Numbered from the stretch's first letter, positions 51,401 through 61,300 are shown. The stretch is 64,000 nt of DNA from Pocillopora verrucosa (GCF_036669915.1 NC_089321.1:8604449-8668448); one strand, 5' to 3'. Numbers and translations: made by a program. The notes: generated by a model not told the origin, from the letters alone.

Positions 51401-54050
51401 CTATAAGCCGAGACCCCCTCTAGAGCCCAAATTTTAATTCACTTAAGTTTTAATTCGTGTAAAAATCGCTCGGCTTTTAGTCGAATAAATACGGTAAATT
51501 GGGAAACAAATAAGCTAACTATTTACTTTTTTTCTCGTGGTATGCTGACAGTTATCGTCAGTTATCTCATATAACCGAGTGTTTTATTCCCTAGCCAGTT
51601 GCCTCAGCACTTTATAAGAGATCGCTCATCAAATAGAACACTATCCACAGGCCTCTTGATACATCAGAAGAACTTTTTGGCAAATAGCTCGCGTTTAGAG
51701 TACCATTCTTGCTGTCATTTACTGACAGTCATTCTTTGATTCCTTTTCTGTTTGAGCGAGTGCTACTTTTTCTCGTCGTTCAAATAAGTAATAAGGATAG
51801 TTTGAATGGTTGTTAGTTTAATGCAAATAACTTGAACTTGGATTTGGTTCCGTGTAAACACTTATCCACGTGACTTCTAAGTTACGAAATTATGTCGGTT
51901 GAATCGATTTTCAAAACCCAGGTTGACAGATTAGCAAATTTTTACTTGATTTTAGAACTTTCTTTGCTATTAAACATCCAAAAGGCACTGGAAATGCTTC
52001 CGATTGCAACCTCTCTCCTTGTACGTGCCTCTTGTCACCAGCGAGTTTAAAATAAATTGACAGATTTTATCCTGGGGTTATTATGTCCCAGTGTGAGGGA
52101 TCATTACGGTAACTAAATATTTACACCAAGCAACGCGTGGAGTAAAAGTAAAATTTCTTTAAATTTTCCCGAAAACTATGCTTTTTATTCTTATAATTCG
52201 GCTATCAACGAAGTGCGACTTTCTGTAAGGTTGTTCGATTGTACTACACTAAGGTCACGCAACACTACAGACTACATTTGCCAATATTTTGTATGATGAA
52301 ATATTATTAGGATGCTGAAAGATGACGCAATTTCGCCGAAAATAAAAGCAACTAAAATGAAATTATATTGATTTTCAACAACATTTCTTCGATCGTATCT
52401 ATCTTCGAGCGTTCTCTTTCGAGAGCCTTCTGTTGATAGTTCATCACGTTCTTTCTTTCACCACAGAACAATACACGGCAGGCTGTACAACAAGTGTCAT
52501 TTAATCGAACTTATAATCACTAATAGATGATGTCCGTCAATACTAGAAGGAAATGTATAGAAGTAAATGTTCCATGATGAAAGGCTGACGATATTGGGTT
52601 TCGCAAAACGAAGTACATTATTAAATCCATTCGCACGGAACATTGCATGTGAAATGTAAACGTTTTGTTGACAAAAACTTACGGTTAGGGAAAAAATCTG
52701 AAGAATGACTTTTGAGGAGGATTGGTGTGGACAAGCAATTTTGCCACAAAACACAAATCGCTGCCGATTTTGCACATTTAGCAAAGCGGGTTAATACTAT
52801 CGATATTATAAATGAACGTGATGTTTTAAATTTTTGTCAAAAGGAAGTTGCAAATAATTTAGAGGTCACAGCGAAGTGTTGACCTCAGGAACATTCGATT
52901 AGACTTTGAGAATGATAAGCTTACTGGAGCTATTCTTCCAATGTCGCTTTTTGTTGGCGTTATGACACTTATAAAGTAACAAAATTTATGGCGCCCAGCT
53001 GGATTTAAGGTGTCACTAAAATCTCGTTTAGACACGTCAATACGAGAGCATGCAATTAGACTCTACGTGTGAATGAAAAATGCAAACCAAGGAGAAATGA
53101 AAACAAACTGAAAAACAAAAAGTGTGAACCCAAGCACCATAAAATATATGCTCAACGATCCAAAAATTCGACCCTTGTTAAATGCAACCGATTTATCAGT
53201 GACAATGGAGAAAGAAATTAACAAGCTTGACAATTTTCCCCGAGTTGTAGGTTTCAATACACGAAAAAGACGCTACAGTGAACGGTTGTCATTCATTGCG
53301 TCCTTTCGATCGAGGAGCGAGGCCCTACTGTCTTTAACCTCATTTATCGCTATTTATCATTTTCACAAAGTGACTGAAAACTTAGTCTATTTTTTTGGGG
53401 GGGATTCTCCATACATAACCACGTAACCACAGGCACAATAAAAGACCTTCGGAACAACTAAATATCATTTACATTCGCGTTGTTACGACTCGTTTCCCCA
53501 GAGGAAACCATTACAACAAACCTCCACAAGGTTATGACATGTTCAGGATGTTAATGAAGCATGGAAATCCAACGTGTCTCCTAAGATCAGTTGAAGATAA
53601 CTGTGTAAAATTGTCTGATAGGTTACTCGTCGTTGATATATTGTGAGTAAGGCGGAAATATATTGCTACTTCAGATCCACAGCTCAAAGATCGAATAACG
53701 AACAAGAACACGATCTAATCTCCTTGGCGGGAATACGAACCAAACAATAATAAGAAATTGTAAATATTCTCTTTAAGCGTCTAACAGTTAAAGTAAAGTA
53801 AAGCTTAAAATATTAATGAACGAAATTTATAAACTGTGTTCACTTACAAGTGAGTCGCGTCTGTGGGGACATTAGGAGCAACTTCTAATCCGCCAAGTTT
53901 TGCGGAACAATCAACAGTCTTCTTAAAACTCGGAGACCCAGTAATCCCTTGTTGTGTGCACTGGCAATTTTTCGGACACTGAGCAAAACATGGCGACGGA
54001 GCAAGCACGAAGAATTCCAGCAATAGCAATAATAACGGAACACACGCCAT
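31848..54050 (-). CDS. LRR-GON-F5/8C-lectin-like-Ig-sushi-EGF adhesion GPCR (36 exons)
   Basis: The frame was followed through 36 exons with GT/AG junctions; summed coding length is 5835 nt, 1944 aa plus TGA. Exons: 53848-54050, 50342-50413, 50045-50196, 49382-49609, 48714-48934, 48319-48493, 47876-48204, 47221-47371, 46444-46821, 45933-46223, 44718-45008, 43890-44150, 43491-43664, 42914-43069, 42102-42284, 41515-41637, 41250-41329, 40899-41072, 40525-40593, 40072-40192, 39601-39729, 39401-39482, 39177-39276, 38759-38808, 38416-38539, 37617-37708, 37397-37499, 36811-36964, 36378-36447, 35725-35791, 35177-35253, 34608-34737, 34467-34505, 33289-33485, 32593-32947, 31848-32081. The GPS site HL^T and seven-helix core identify an adhesion-class (family B2) receptor, presumably at the plasma membrane binding matrix or neighbouring cells. 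The ligand is unknown. No human orthologue with this layout comes to mind. Modules are listed separately. Confidence 0.92.
34090..34245. repeat. C-rich low-complexity tract
   Basis: The plus strand here is dominated by runs of C (ccccccct, cccctccccccccccg) in an otherwise AT-rich intron, directly beside the fold-back element. Simple low-complexity sequence with no other signal. Confidence 0.6.
34268..34437. mobile_element. Fold-back MITE in receptor intron
   Basis: The arms 34268-34325 and 34380-34437 are reverse complements over about 58 bp with two mismatches. The outer ends read GGCCTATTTACACGG, with an inner palindrome TTGTCGCATGCGACAA. Flanks are cttaa and cttag, so the target duplication is probably CTTA or TTA. 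No coding capacity. It lies between TM7 exon 34467-34505 and tail exon 33289-33485. Confidence 0.75.
34467..37708 (-). CDS. Receptor exons 26-33: seven-transmembrane core
   Basis: TM1 (exon 37617-37708) reads YIGCGVLLLAVVLAL. TM2 (37397-37499) reads IIHINLCLAIAAGIALFLGG. TM3 to early TM4 (36811-36964) carries CTIVAALLQFFFIAMFCW and CEGLQLF, the adhesion-GPCR TM3 pattern. TM4 is in 36378-36447. Extracellular loop 2 has the CWLDY block (35725-35791). TM5 is in 35177-35253, TM6 in 34608-34737 (LIFLIIAIAGTWVVAAIYV), and TM7 spans 34608-34737/34467-34505 (CILQGSLLLVYCFLDQT). The core is cut by many introns, as is usual for cnidarian family-B receptors. Confidence 0.9.
35425..35630. repeat. About 200-bp interspersed repeat, copy 2 of 3
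   Basis: In a receptor intron between the ECL2 and TM5 exons. Same family as 9127-9330 and 45705-45912, in the same orientation. Recognisable blocks are ccttttacactcc, tattttccatactg, gaggagaattt, cttcttcaattgacgatcat, gtgtttgattcagt, gatgctagtcacc and aaagggtta at the end. Confidence 0.6.
38416..41329 (-). CDS. Receptor exons 17-25: GAIN domain with intact GPS
   Basis: Exons 17-25 (41250-41329 to 38416-38539), residues about 1130-1439. The helical GAIN-A part (LLATVLNSSAP, DLVMIVMGMDAVLSNL) is followed by GAIN-B strands (FEDLGELLP, VTITMRN) and the GPS. The GPS reads CVYWDF, then W-S-DGC, then VCACDHLTSFALL. The HL^T cleavage triad (residues 1427-1429) and the four GPS Cys/Trp landmarks are complete, so autoproteolysis is expected. 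The tethered agonist would begin TSFALLSVYDK. Confidence 0.9.
41515..43664 (-). CDS. Receptor exons 13-16: sushi, EGF, sushi, EGF
   Basis: Exon 43491-43664 encodes a sushi/CCP domain (C...VIVDCKPGF...LSCKADGNW...PQC). Exon 42914-43069 encodes a calcium-binding EGF (DLDEC ... CVNTLGSYRCECTRGY). Exon 42102-42284 encodes a second sushi (WLNCDLGYKL ... VTCGKDTEW ... PSC). Exon 41515-41637 encodes a second EGF (DKNEC ... CVNTVGSFTCRC). All four are phase 1-1. The first EGF has the D-x-D-E calcium ligand set and an extra insert before its second Cys. Confidence 0.92.
43741..43860. repeat. Degenerate tetranucleotide repeat (GACC/GACT)n
   Basis: In the intron between Ig3 and sushi 1. Runs of gaccgaccgaccgaccgac and gactgactgactgactg are separated by mixed tetramers (gattgagtaactgggtgact). 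A simple-sequence array of about 110 bp. Confidence 0.8.
43890..46223 (-). CDS. Receptor exons 10-12: three Ig-like domains
   Basis: Each exon encodes one domain: 45933-46223 (residues about 637-733), 44718-45008 (734-830) and 43890-44150 (831-917). All are phase 1-1, and the first two are identical in length (291 nt). Each shows the first Cys (WIHCQV, VMFDCKA, VYNCQAV), a core Trp (LFWTK, SWFQ, IRWTQ) and the D-G/A-x-Y-x-C end (YEGDFYCTA, DEALYHCRA, DEGQYTCSA). These are I-set/C2-like Ig domains. Confidence 0.93.
45705..45912. repeat. About 200-bp interspersed repeat, copy 3 of 3
   Basis: In the intron between the beta-trefoil/Ig1 and Ig2 exons, beside Ig1 exon 45933-46223. It begins aaccctttacacccttaca and ends ggggttcaagggtta, an inverted terminal pair like that of the 7468-7651 element. 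The middle matches the other two copies (gacaaggagaact, cttctttagttggtgaccat, ttattctcatgaccttaatg). Confidence 0.65.
46444..46821 (-). CDS. Receptor exon 9: beta-trefoil (R-type lectin-like) domain
   Basis: A single 378-nt exon, residues about 511-636, phase 1-1. Two internal repeats are visible: AFRRDGSLIHSCSGKCV, and ISHQASGLCVRVDAGKNLIL followed by SNC. The pattern of a hydrophobic strand, G-L, C-and-V is typical of ricin-B/beta-trefoil folds. The QxW signature is not clear, so sugar binding is uncertain. Eight or more Cys suggest a disulfide-rich extracellular domain. Confidence 0.6.
47221..48204 (-). CDS. Receptor exons 7-8: F5/8 type C (discoidin) domain
   Basis: Residues about 351-510 from exons 47876-48204 and 47221-47371. 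The domain starts at Cys (CYDPLGMANG) and contains ITASS, WCAQ, YLQIDLNKEMTLSGVATQGQ, W-VKYSIQHSTDGTNW, then RARYVRIKP and a closing ELYGC. These are the standard landmarks from first to last Cys. Such domains bind phospholipid, glycan or collagen; which applies here cannot be told. Confidence 0.92.
48319..49609 (-). CDS. Receptor exons 4-6: GON domain
   Basis: Residues about 143-350, exons 49382-49609, 48714-48934 and 48319-48493. Diagnostic blocks match the GON domain of ADAMTS9/ADAMTS20 and C. elegans GON-1. They are LFCRGMATDSPKEYITL (ADAMTS9 has a C-GM-S--PKEYVTL pattern), then VLVDLNSMSIVPDDF, then GEAGDCYSASKESCRKGKF (family A-AGDCYSA-----GRFSINL), then a short G-GF segment and a terminal CGGYCGGC. 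The order and spacing agree across three exons, and the block as a whole is a phase 1-1 unit. In ADAMTS proteases this domain sits at the C terminus and influences secretion and trafficking; its role here is unknown. No protease domain precedes it. Confidence 0.85.
49616..49636. repeat. (AAC)n microsatellite at the GON exon acceptor
   Basis: aacaacaacaacaacaacaa on the plus strand, (GTT)n on the coding strand. It forms the pyrimidine-poor tract just upstream of the acceptor of GON exon 49382-49609. Length variation here could affect splicing, but that is inference. Confidence 0.7.
50045..54050 (-). CDS. Receptor exons 1-3: signal peptide, LRRNT, one LRR, LRRCT
   Basis: Exon 1 starts at ATG 54050 with a Leu-rich signal peptide (residues 1 to about 23, likely cleaved after CFA). 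A Cys cluster of LRR N-cap type follows (CPKNCQCTQQG). Exon 2 (50342-50413) is exactly 72 nt, the classic single-LRR exon, reading LDLRNNRLKIVPSSLF. Exon 3 (50045-50196) opens YLSGNPLSCDCQL and has four Cys, an LRR C-cap. Only one full repeat is present, so the unit is unusually short. The 3.4-kb intron 1 could in principle hide further 72-nt LRR exons, though I found none and the joined frame reads through as a proper LRR. Confidence 0.88.
50909..51496. mobile_element. MITE-like element with TACCGTATTTATTCG ends
   Basis: The 28-bp ends (50909-50936 and 51469-51496) are inverted repeats with two mismatches, starting TACCGTATTTATTCG. The outer TA suggests a Tc1/mariner-type target duplication. 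Subterminal motifs of the form GGCTATAAGCCGAG recur at about 50923, 50999 and 51399, and in reverse near 51320 and 51470. About 588 bp, with no transposase frame. It lies in the long intron 1 of the receptor. Confidence 0.7.
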
Positions 54051-56070
54051 GTTTGTTTGAAGCGATCGCAGGCGATATTAATATGCAAATCACCTCGCCA
54101 ATGAGAGCATGCTCTCGTGAAATCTCCAAACAATGAAAATCTTTTGCTAATTCGATGATTTAGGTTCCTAAGGGTTCAGATTAAAAGAATTATCTGTAGC
54201 TTCAGCCACTGAGATATGTAACAGGAGGCTTTGGAGGAAGCAAAAAATAAGAATTACCTGGAATTCATATCATCACGAACGTTGCGTGACATGAATCATC
54301 CAATGTAACGCAACAAGATTAAAATCAGCTTTGACTTCTTTTGCCACCAACAAAAGCATATATGAAGCGATCCAATTTTGTCCTTAAGGGGAGGCCAAAG
54401 TTTAATAAGATAATCTTTTTCGTTATCATATCTTGAAATTGTTTCTATTTTAATTCTGTTCAGAACTAGGAAGGCGACCAAAGGGACTATGAAGAGATTC
54501 AACAGAGGGTGTGTTTTGCATCCGATCTCAATTCATTCTTGCTTCCGTGAGGATGGGAATATTGAACTTATCCTTCCAGTTTTTTTTTTTTGTTTTTTTT
54601 TTTGAAGAAATAAGCTAACTGAAAACCGCCTCTTTGCTCGAACCTACCCGACGCAGAAATCTGTTCCGTTTAGAAACTGTTCCATGGATCTGATTTTTAA
54701 TAAGCATAGACGGGGTAAAGTTGTTTTCTGCTCTAAAGCTCGGAAAAAGGAAACATATGCTACAAAATAACTCGCCACCACTCCTTCCCCCACCCCTCCT
54801 TCATGCAAGTCTACTCGGTATCAATCAAGTGCTTTCATCCACGCATGCTCAGTTGATCCAATCTTCTTTCAGTACGGGATAAAATCTCTCACAACTACGC
54901 AAACTGAAACTGAAAGACTTGAAGAACTTAGGAATTATTCCTAATATTATAGATCTATAATATTTTCGCCACTGCAAGTAAATGTCGCAAGAACAATAGG
55001 CATTCTGCCCAATGTTAAGTCGACTGAAATAAATCTGAATGTCGGAAAACAGGAGAATCATACGACAAACCAACTATAATACTTTTTTCACCAATGATAA
55101 AAGCTGCCGAGCATTGGATGATCAAGCTTAAAAATCTTACTACCCGCCCGTTGGAAATATTGTAAAAATGGAAGGAGAAGTGAGCACTTGCTTACCTTAC
55201 ACTTTCTTACGAGTGTGTATGATGCCTTGTATCTAAACAACGTCACATGAGGTATGGTTGAATTGGGAGCAATAGGACTTTTGAGTTTCTCTGATAACCA
55301 CGCGACTGGATCGCAATTGAGCCTGCATCGTTAGAGTTGTGAGTTAAGCCTCTGTAGAAGATTCTAAAGCCCAATGCACGCATTCTTTCGATCTGTAACC
55401 ACAACCCACAGACAGCAAACAAAGAGCTGCAAGGGCCATTATTTAATGAACAACTTTTCAAGCAAGGGAAAATACAAAAAATTTAAATACACATTTTTTC
55501 TGATGAATGCGCACAGACTGACTGATACAAAGGCCATTTTTAGCGCACGTGTCAATATTAAGCAATATCCCCCTAGGCAAGATTTTTCGTTCATCTTACT
55601 CGTATTATCTAAGACTGAAATATTTTGTCTGTTATCCCACAAAAGCCGGTGGTTTTAGAAATGGGAAATATTTGTAATGCTTTAATTGTTATACAAAATA
55701 TCAGCCGCAGAAGCAGACATCAGTAACATGCAATCAAAGTTAATTCCTCCAAAAAGAGAAAAAATGTGTTTACTTTAACGTTTAACTGACAGTTGATTAA
55801 GAGCAAACAAAAAGGTTCTCTAATATCGATGTACTCTTTTTCATCGAATTTCATTCAATTAAATTTCTAAAAGAAATAATCCCTTTTTCTTTTAGAAACG
55901 ATTCTTTGTTCAAGTTTACCTATCGGGGTAAATTATTCTTGTCAGCTTCTTGGTCTAACAAAGAAGAAAGTTGAGCAGTGTTTATGCCTTAATCATAGAC
56001 TTTGTGAACTAGAGTTGTTATGAATAATTTCTCATTTTCCAACGCCAACCTATTTTCGCTTCATTTCGCT
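54051..56070. other. Intergenic, receptor 5' side to HEY 3' side
   Basis: Both genes are on the minus strand, so this 2-kb interval holds the receptor promoter and the HEY 3' UTR. No supported coding frame was seen. Poly-T runs occur at 54580-54603. A specific promoter motif could not be assigned. Confidence 0.5.
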
Positions 56071-57750
56071 TTATGGCGCCCAAGGGGCTTTGAAAGGGGC
56101 AGAAATGTTGGTTTTCGTTATCAAGGCCATCGACAAGTCAATCAAAGGTACTGTATCTCCTAACGGAGAGCGCAGAACATTAGAAAGACCCGGTGCTTGA
56201 ATTGGAAGAATTATGGGGTAGTTCAGAGCTACAGATAAACGCCAATCTTTTCCCTTGTACACTTGATCCTGGTCTTTTTGAAAATTGTCGTTAACATCCT
56301 GTTTAACGCATGATAAAATTGCACTTGAACTTTGCCAAGGTGCTGACAAGTTTGATTCAGTTTTCAATGCTGAAGCTATTGTAGTCGTGCTTGGCGGGCT
56401 CGGACCGCAGTGGTAACCGCTCTGTAATGAAGTATTCCAGTTGAGATGATTTGTGATTTGCCGCCTTGCAGGAGACATGCATGCGGTTTCCGAACCTTCT
56501 GTCAAGGCGGACAAGCATGGCTTACCCTCGGCCATGCATTCCTGGCGTCTTGGTATGCGCTCATCAATTGGGCGCGTGTTAGTAAAACCTGTGGGTGAAA
56601 GATCAGATGAATATACATGAGTGCTCAGAGTACATTAGCAAAGCAAGCACAATCCTTCCGCACGACGAGCGGTGAGTGATATAGATTTGTGCTCTTGTAA
56701 TTAAACCGTATTGATCCTTTGCGTTTATCATCGTAATACTTATATACTGGGTGAAAACCACGAGAAAGAGGCAAATTATATCTCGCGTATTCGCTTCTGT
56801 TGATTGCGCAGCCGACTACAAACACTCTAAGAAACTTCTGCTTTTCTTACGTAGCTTATACGCTTCTCAAATTCCTGTTTTGTGGTCTCATTCATATTCT
56901 ATGACCTTTTATCAGCCATGTGCGTTTTAAAAGCCCTTAAAAATTCTGGCCTCTCTCCAAGTGCTGTTATTCTTGCGAGAGCAATGTTCTTAACAAGTTG
57001 CCGTTCATGTTTATAATGATCTCTAACCTGGGTTATATTCAGCGCCGTATTTTAAACCTCTCAAGTGCTCCACAGTCAACTGAAGGATCTCTGCCTTTTC
57101 CAGCTTTGTGGAGCCCTTAAAAGTAAATTTGTACTAGATTAATAGATGAGTAAAGTGATAAATGACACGATATTGCTCCCCTCGGATTCCTACACAAGAA
57201 ATGTCAAGAGGGATAATTTTGAGGCGAAGAATAAAACAGTTGTTGACCGTGGATACGTACCATTACTGGGTCAATTCTATAAAGCCTTTCCACTTAGTCT
57301 TGCTGCAACATTTATCGTTTACAGTGAAAGCATCAAGCTAATTTTTAGAGTAGAGTCACTCACCTGTTTTTGAAGGGCAGCAGGCACCAGTTGTCGCAAC
57401 TCTGCGAGAGAGCTGTTTATGCGATCTCGCCGTTTCTTCTCAATTTGCTGTCGATAAAAAATGATTTTGAGCATTTTTCCCTATCGTTAAATTTTGTTTT
57501 CTTGCTCTTGAAACATGAATTAACTAAACAGTTTTCCTTACCCCTCGACGTCTCTTCCGAGCACTTACTTCGGAATTTTCGTTGTCGGGTGCATCGGAAC
57601 TTGGATGAAATATAGATAATAAAACTATTAATAATCCTATAAGGCGCATCAAGAACAGAATCGGAGGTCTTTTTTTAATTTTAAAATAACCTACTTTTGC
57701 ACAAAAAGATATCCCTCGTCTGAATCACTCTCACTAAAAGAACGCTTCAT
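56071..57750 (-). CDS. HEY: HEY/Hesr-type bHLH-Orange transcriptional repressor
   Basis: Exons 57695-57750 (ATG 57750), 57542-57599, 57364-57447, 57028-57115 and 56071-56588. Together they give 804 nt, 267 aa. It starts MKRSFSESDSDEG, like vertebrate HEY (MKR plus an acidic Ser-rich stretch). The basic region reads ARKRRRGQIEKKRRDRIN, with Gly where Hes proteins have Pro, the diagnostic HEY feature. Helix 1 is SSLAELRQLVPAAL and helix 2 is KLEKAEILQLTVEHLRGLK. The intron positions (after RRRG and after QKQ) fall at domain edges. The last exon has a weak Orange domain (RRQECMAEG...CLSALTEG...RRQITNHL). The C terminus ends KAPWAP rather than YRPW or WRPW. It is expected to be a nuclear repressor and Notch target. 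A short donor-type intron lies between each exon. Confidence 0.9.
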
Positions 57751-58317
57751 TACACCTCTCAAAGAAAAAAAACAAAGGTAAGAAGTCGAAGAGCTGGTGA
57801 ATAACAACCTACTATTGTATGTAAGGCTATGACTCATATATAAATACATGAAAATAAATGATATTCTGACCAAGTAATTCTTACAACGCTCATTGGCCAG
57901 AGAACGGGCGCATTATGCTACCCTATGCGATGCACGTGTCGTAAAAAGGAAAATGAGAATGTATTGTTTTACCAACCAATTAGGAAAGAGCATTTATATC
58001 TCTGAAGCACTGCTCTAAAGAGGACAGACGAACGAAGCGTGTTAGAAATCCAAGATAAGTAAATAAGGGCAGGCCACTTCTGAACAATGGAATTGAGCAA
58101 AACAAAAAGAATCGGGTCTCTTGTAGAACATTATTGACTGACATGCTTTTTGAAGTGTGTTGAGCCGGACGCATTAGTGACAAAAGCAAAGTAATAGCAT
58201 TGATATGAACCATTTCGAAATTCAAGATAAGCTCAGCGCGTTATTAGTAAATTCTTTCAGAAGAATGCCGATACAGGAACAACTTTTTAAAATGTACATA
58301 ATTTAAAAATGGCAAAC

Positions 58318-58326
58318 TTTCCCACG
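58318..58326 (-). promoter_or_regulatory. Candidate CSL/RBPJ (Su(H)) site upstream of HEY
   Basis: The minus strand reads CGTGGGAAA, matching the high-affinity CSL consensus (C/T)GTGGGAA. It lies about 570 bp upstream of the HEY start codon. HEY genes are direct Notch targets in other animals, so the position is plausible. A single 8-base match can occur by chance. Confidence 0.35.
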
Positions 58327-61300
58327 GTTTTATGTTTGCCTGTTTATTCAATGCTTTTGTACGATACCCCAGCGACCGAACAGTCAGTTAATTGCGGTCG
58401 CCTGATCGACAAAAGATCCTTTATCTTGAGGTGCATTTGTCAGTAAAGTGGACAATGCTGAAGGGTTTCTGAACGTCGTAACTAGTTTCATAATTGTACT
58501 TCTTAAAAAGCATCGGCAGGGGTAAAAATAAACAATGAACAAAGGCTTGAATTAAGACCTTGAACAGTTTGCGGAAAAATTTGTGAAAAGAACATGTGAA
58601 CATCAAGACATTGTTGAGTTTCAAGTGATGTGTGATCACGTCGTGAAGTAATTTCAAGTTGAGAGGAATTTTTCGCAATAGTTACAAATTCATCAGTACA
58701 TAGAAAAGTCTAATGGAATCTCTCTATACACATGATTCTATGTCGTGTAATAAAAGTTTGTGGTTGAGACAAAAAATAAAAAAAGCAAAACAAAGGAAAC
58801 TTTGAGCAACGCAGTGAAACTCAAGACTGGTTAAGTTCAAGTGTAATGGAAAGATCCAGTCTATAGTTCTCTCAATTTCCAAAATGACTCTACTGAATAT
58901 AGCGTTACATTGTCATAAAATCGTAATCAAGCGGACGTTCAGAGTTTCTGAAGCACCGGACGTCGTATGTTCTTAAAGTACACAAAGAAAAGCAGTATAT
59001 CGAATCATTTTCTTTCATAATTTCTTCTCTTAGTCAGTTGTGGAGTTTATTTTTATTTCTCAAGATTGTTTTTCGTAGCAACTGATTCAGAAACTATCGC
59101 AGCACTGCAGAGAGAAGAACAATTGTCTTCGCCTTCCCGCTGTTAACTCTAGCCTGGCTTGAGACGAGCTCCTATGGCAACAGATGACTTCGGTAGACAT
59201 AGCTTACTAAGTTTACCCCTGGGGCCAATATAGGTCAGTTTTTATTTTACATCGGTACTTGAGCTCTTGATCGAAAGATTCAAGAACTGCTTTGAAAAAA
59301 AAGTGAATTTCCACTCCGCACAGAAGCTACGTTATGTTTTTACGCTCCTTAGTTACAATCTCCGTCAATCTTTTATATTCTTAACCACATTCCTCACTTC
59401 TGCTGATCAGGTTTTATTTTTAATATATGTATGATTCCTATCCATTTAAGACTCTTACTCATGGTTGATTCATACCTTGGTTTTTTGAGACTTATGCAAT
59501 AAAGAAAACAACTTGTGTCACTTTATATTGTATTTTTTTTGTGTTGTCTTTATCGCGTACAGTGAATCTCGTGAAAATTCCCTTGAAATTTATTTTTTAA
59601 GTATATACGTAAGGCAACTAGAGCACCGTATCTTCACTGAGCCAATTTAATTCTTAGTGTCTTTCATATGAACTTCAAGAGGCGCAACCACGAGCCCCTC
59701 GCCAAAAACAAACCAGAATACATATGTACCTTTGCCGGGTTTCCTGAGGAAAAAATAATAAGATAAATTAGAGTTTTATTTCTCGGTGACGTTGAGTTTT
59801 AGCTCATTATCAATTCTAGGAACACGGCACATACTGAAGATCAGAAATCGTGCACTCGTGTCTCTTCTTGTTTTTGGAGAGCAGTCATTTTTGTCTGATG
59901 TGTGAGATTACTCAACCAACTGAACGAAAGAAAGAAAGAACTTCATATCAGTTGCACTTTGATCAGTTATCGTCATGACTTTCTATGACCATTCAACCTG
60001 ATATTTTGTCGCATGTCCAGCCTTCCTCCTGCAAAAAAGCCTACAACTGATGGCATGGAAACTGAAAACAGTAGAAATCGATTTCTTACTAACGAGACAA
60101 TCATTTCGAAAGGAAGCATGAAATGTGAATGGCTCTGCTAACGGTCAGTTAACCATAGCCGGGTAATAGGTAATAGATTAATTGGGAAAAAACAGCAACA
60201 GTTTCACACACATTATACTTTAACTAGCTACATGAGGGAATCAAATACGAAATGTATCAAAAAGAAAAACCGTGAGTATTTATGTTGATTATTTTAAGTA
60301 TAAAAAATGGAGAATGTATTTTTTTTTTAACGAAGTGGGTTTGAATCGAGACGCAAGAAAAAAACCAACAAATGAAACAACAAAAAGATTACTCATGCTT
60401 TTATGCTTTTTTTTCCCTAGAATGTTGTTCTTGTGTTTAAAAACAGATTGACAGTGCTTGTTCTCAGTAAATGAGTTTTAAATTCCTTTTCGATCCTCTT
60501 TCACAGTTTCAGTTTAATTTATCGAGAATATCTTAGCACGTTCTTTTGATGTCAAGCTGACAAATTGCTTTTGTGAACTAATGGATGTTGTCCCTGCAAC
60601 TCGGCCTGTGAGTAAATAAATGTTTAAAAGTATTTCCGCTGGTTATTGCTAAGTAAAGACCCACTTTTCTAGCAGCTAAATAAACTTGTCGAGAATGCAG
60701 ATATTTTAACTGCGATCGATTTTCTGGTGGTAGTCATTTTAAATTATAAACCAGAGGTCAACTATTAAAATACATGTAAAATCATATGAATGATTTTAGT
60801 TCTGCCAAGAGAAGAAATGGATAGAAGGAAGATAATTGATTAGACAAATCATTTATTCACAGTTAGCAGGTTCAGTTAGAAATCTTGGTGGTCTCAGTAA
60901 CACGTGCCGTGTTCATTATATAGTTACACCTGCCTGCTTAATTGCATGTTTATAAGTAAAAGGATTCAATAAACAAACGGCAATCGGCGAGTGAGGCTAA
61001 AGGTAAGAAGCTTTTCTCGCGGGTCGATGAACAATCGATCACCTGTCCAATAGCTGTCGCAAGACAGCGTGCTCCAGGATAAAAACACTGGGTGCTGCGA
61101 CAAAAAAAATCCCAGTTTAATAACGGCTTAAGTAGATAAGATCTAGGTCGGAAATGTTTCAACTAAGTCTTATTGCGAGTTATTATGAAACAGGTGCGAA
61201 CACTAAACTGCCTCAACAGGGTACTGCGAAAGCCATTTCAAACAAACTCTTGCGTGCACGTGTTGGTCAACAAAAAAAGTTCATTGCAAACTTTCTTTGT

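Noticed and set aside
52497..52784. Possible LRR-like peptide (NIVSLSSWNIYFYTFPSSI) in receptor intron 1, minus strand
   Set aside because: Spacing is poor and no AG/GT pair bounds a 72-nt in-phase exon around it.
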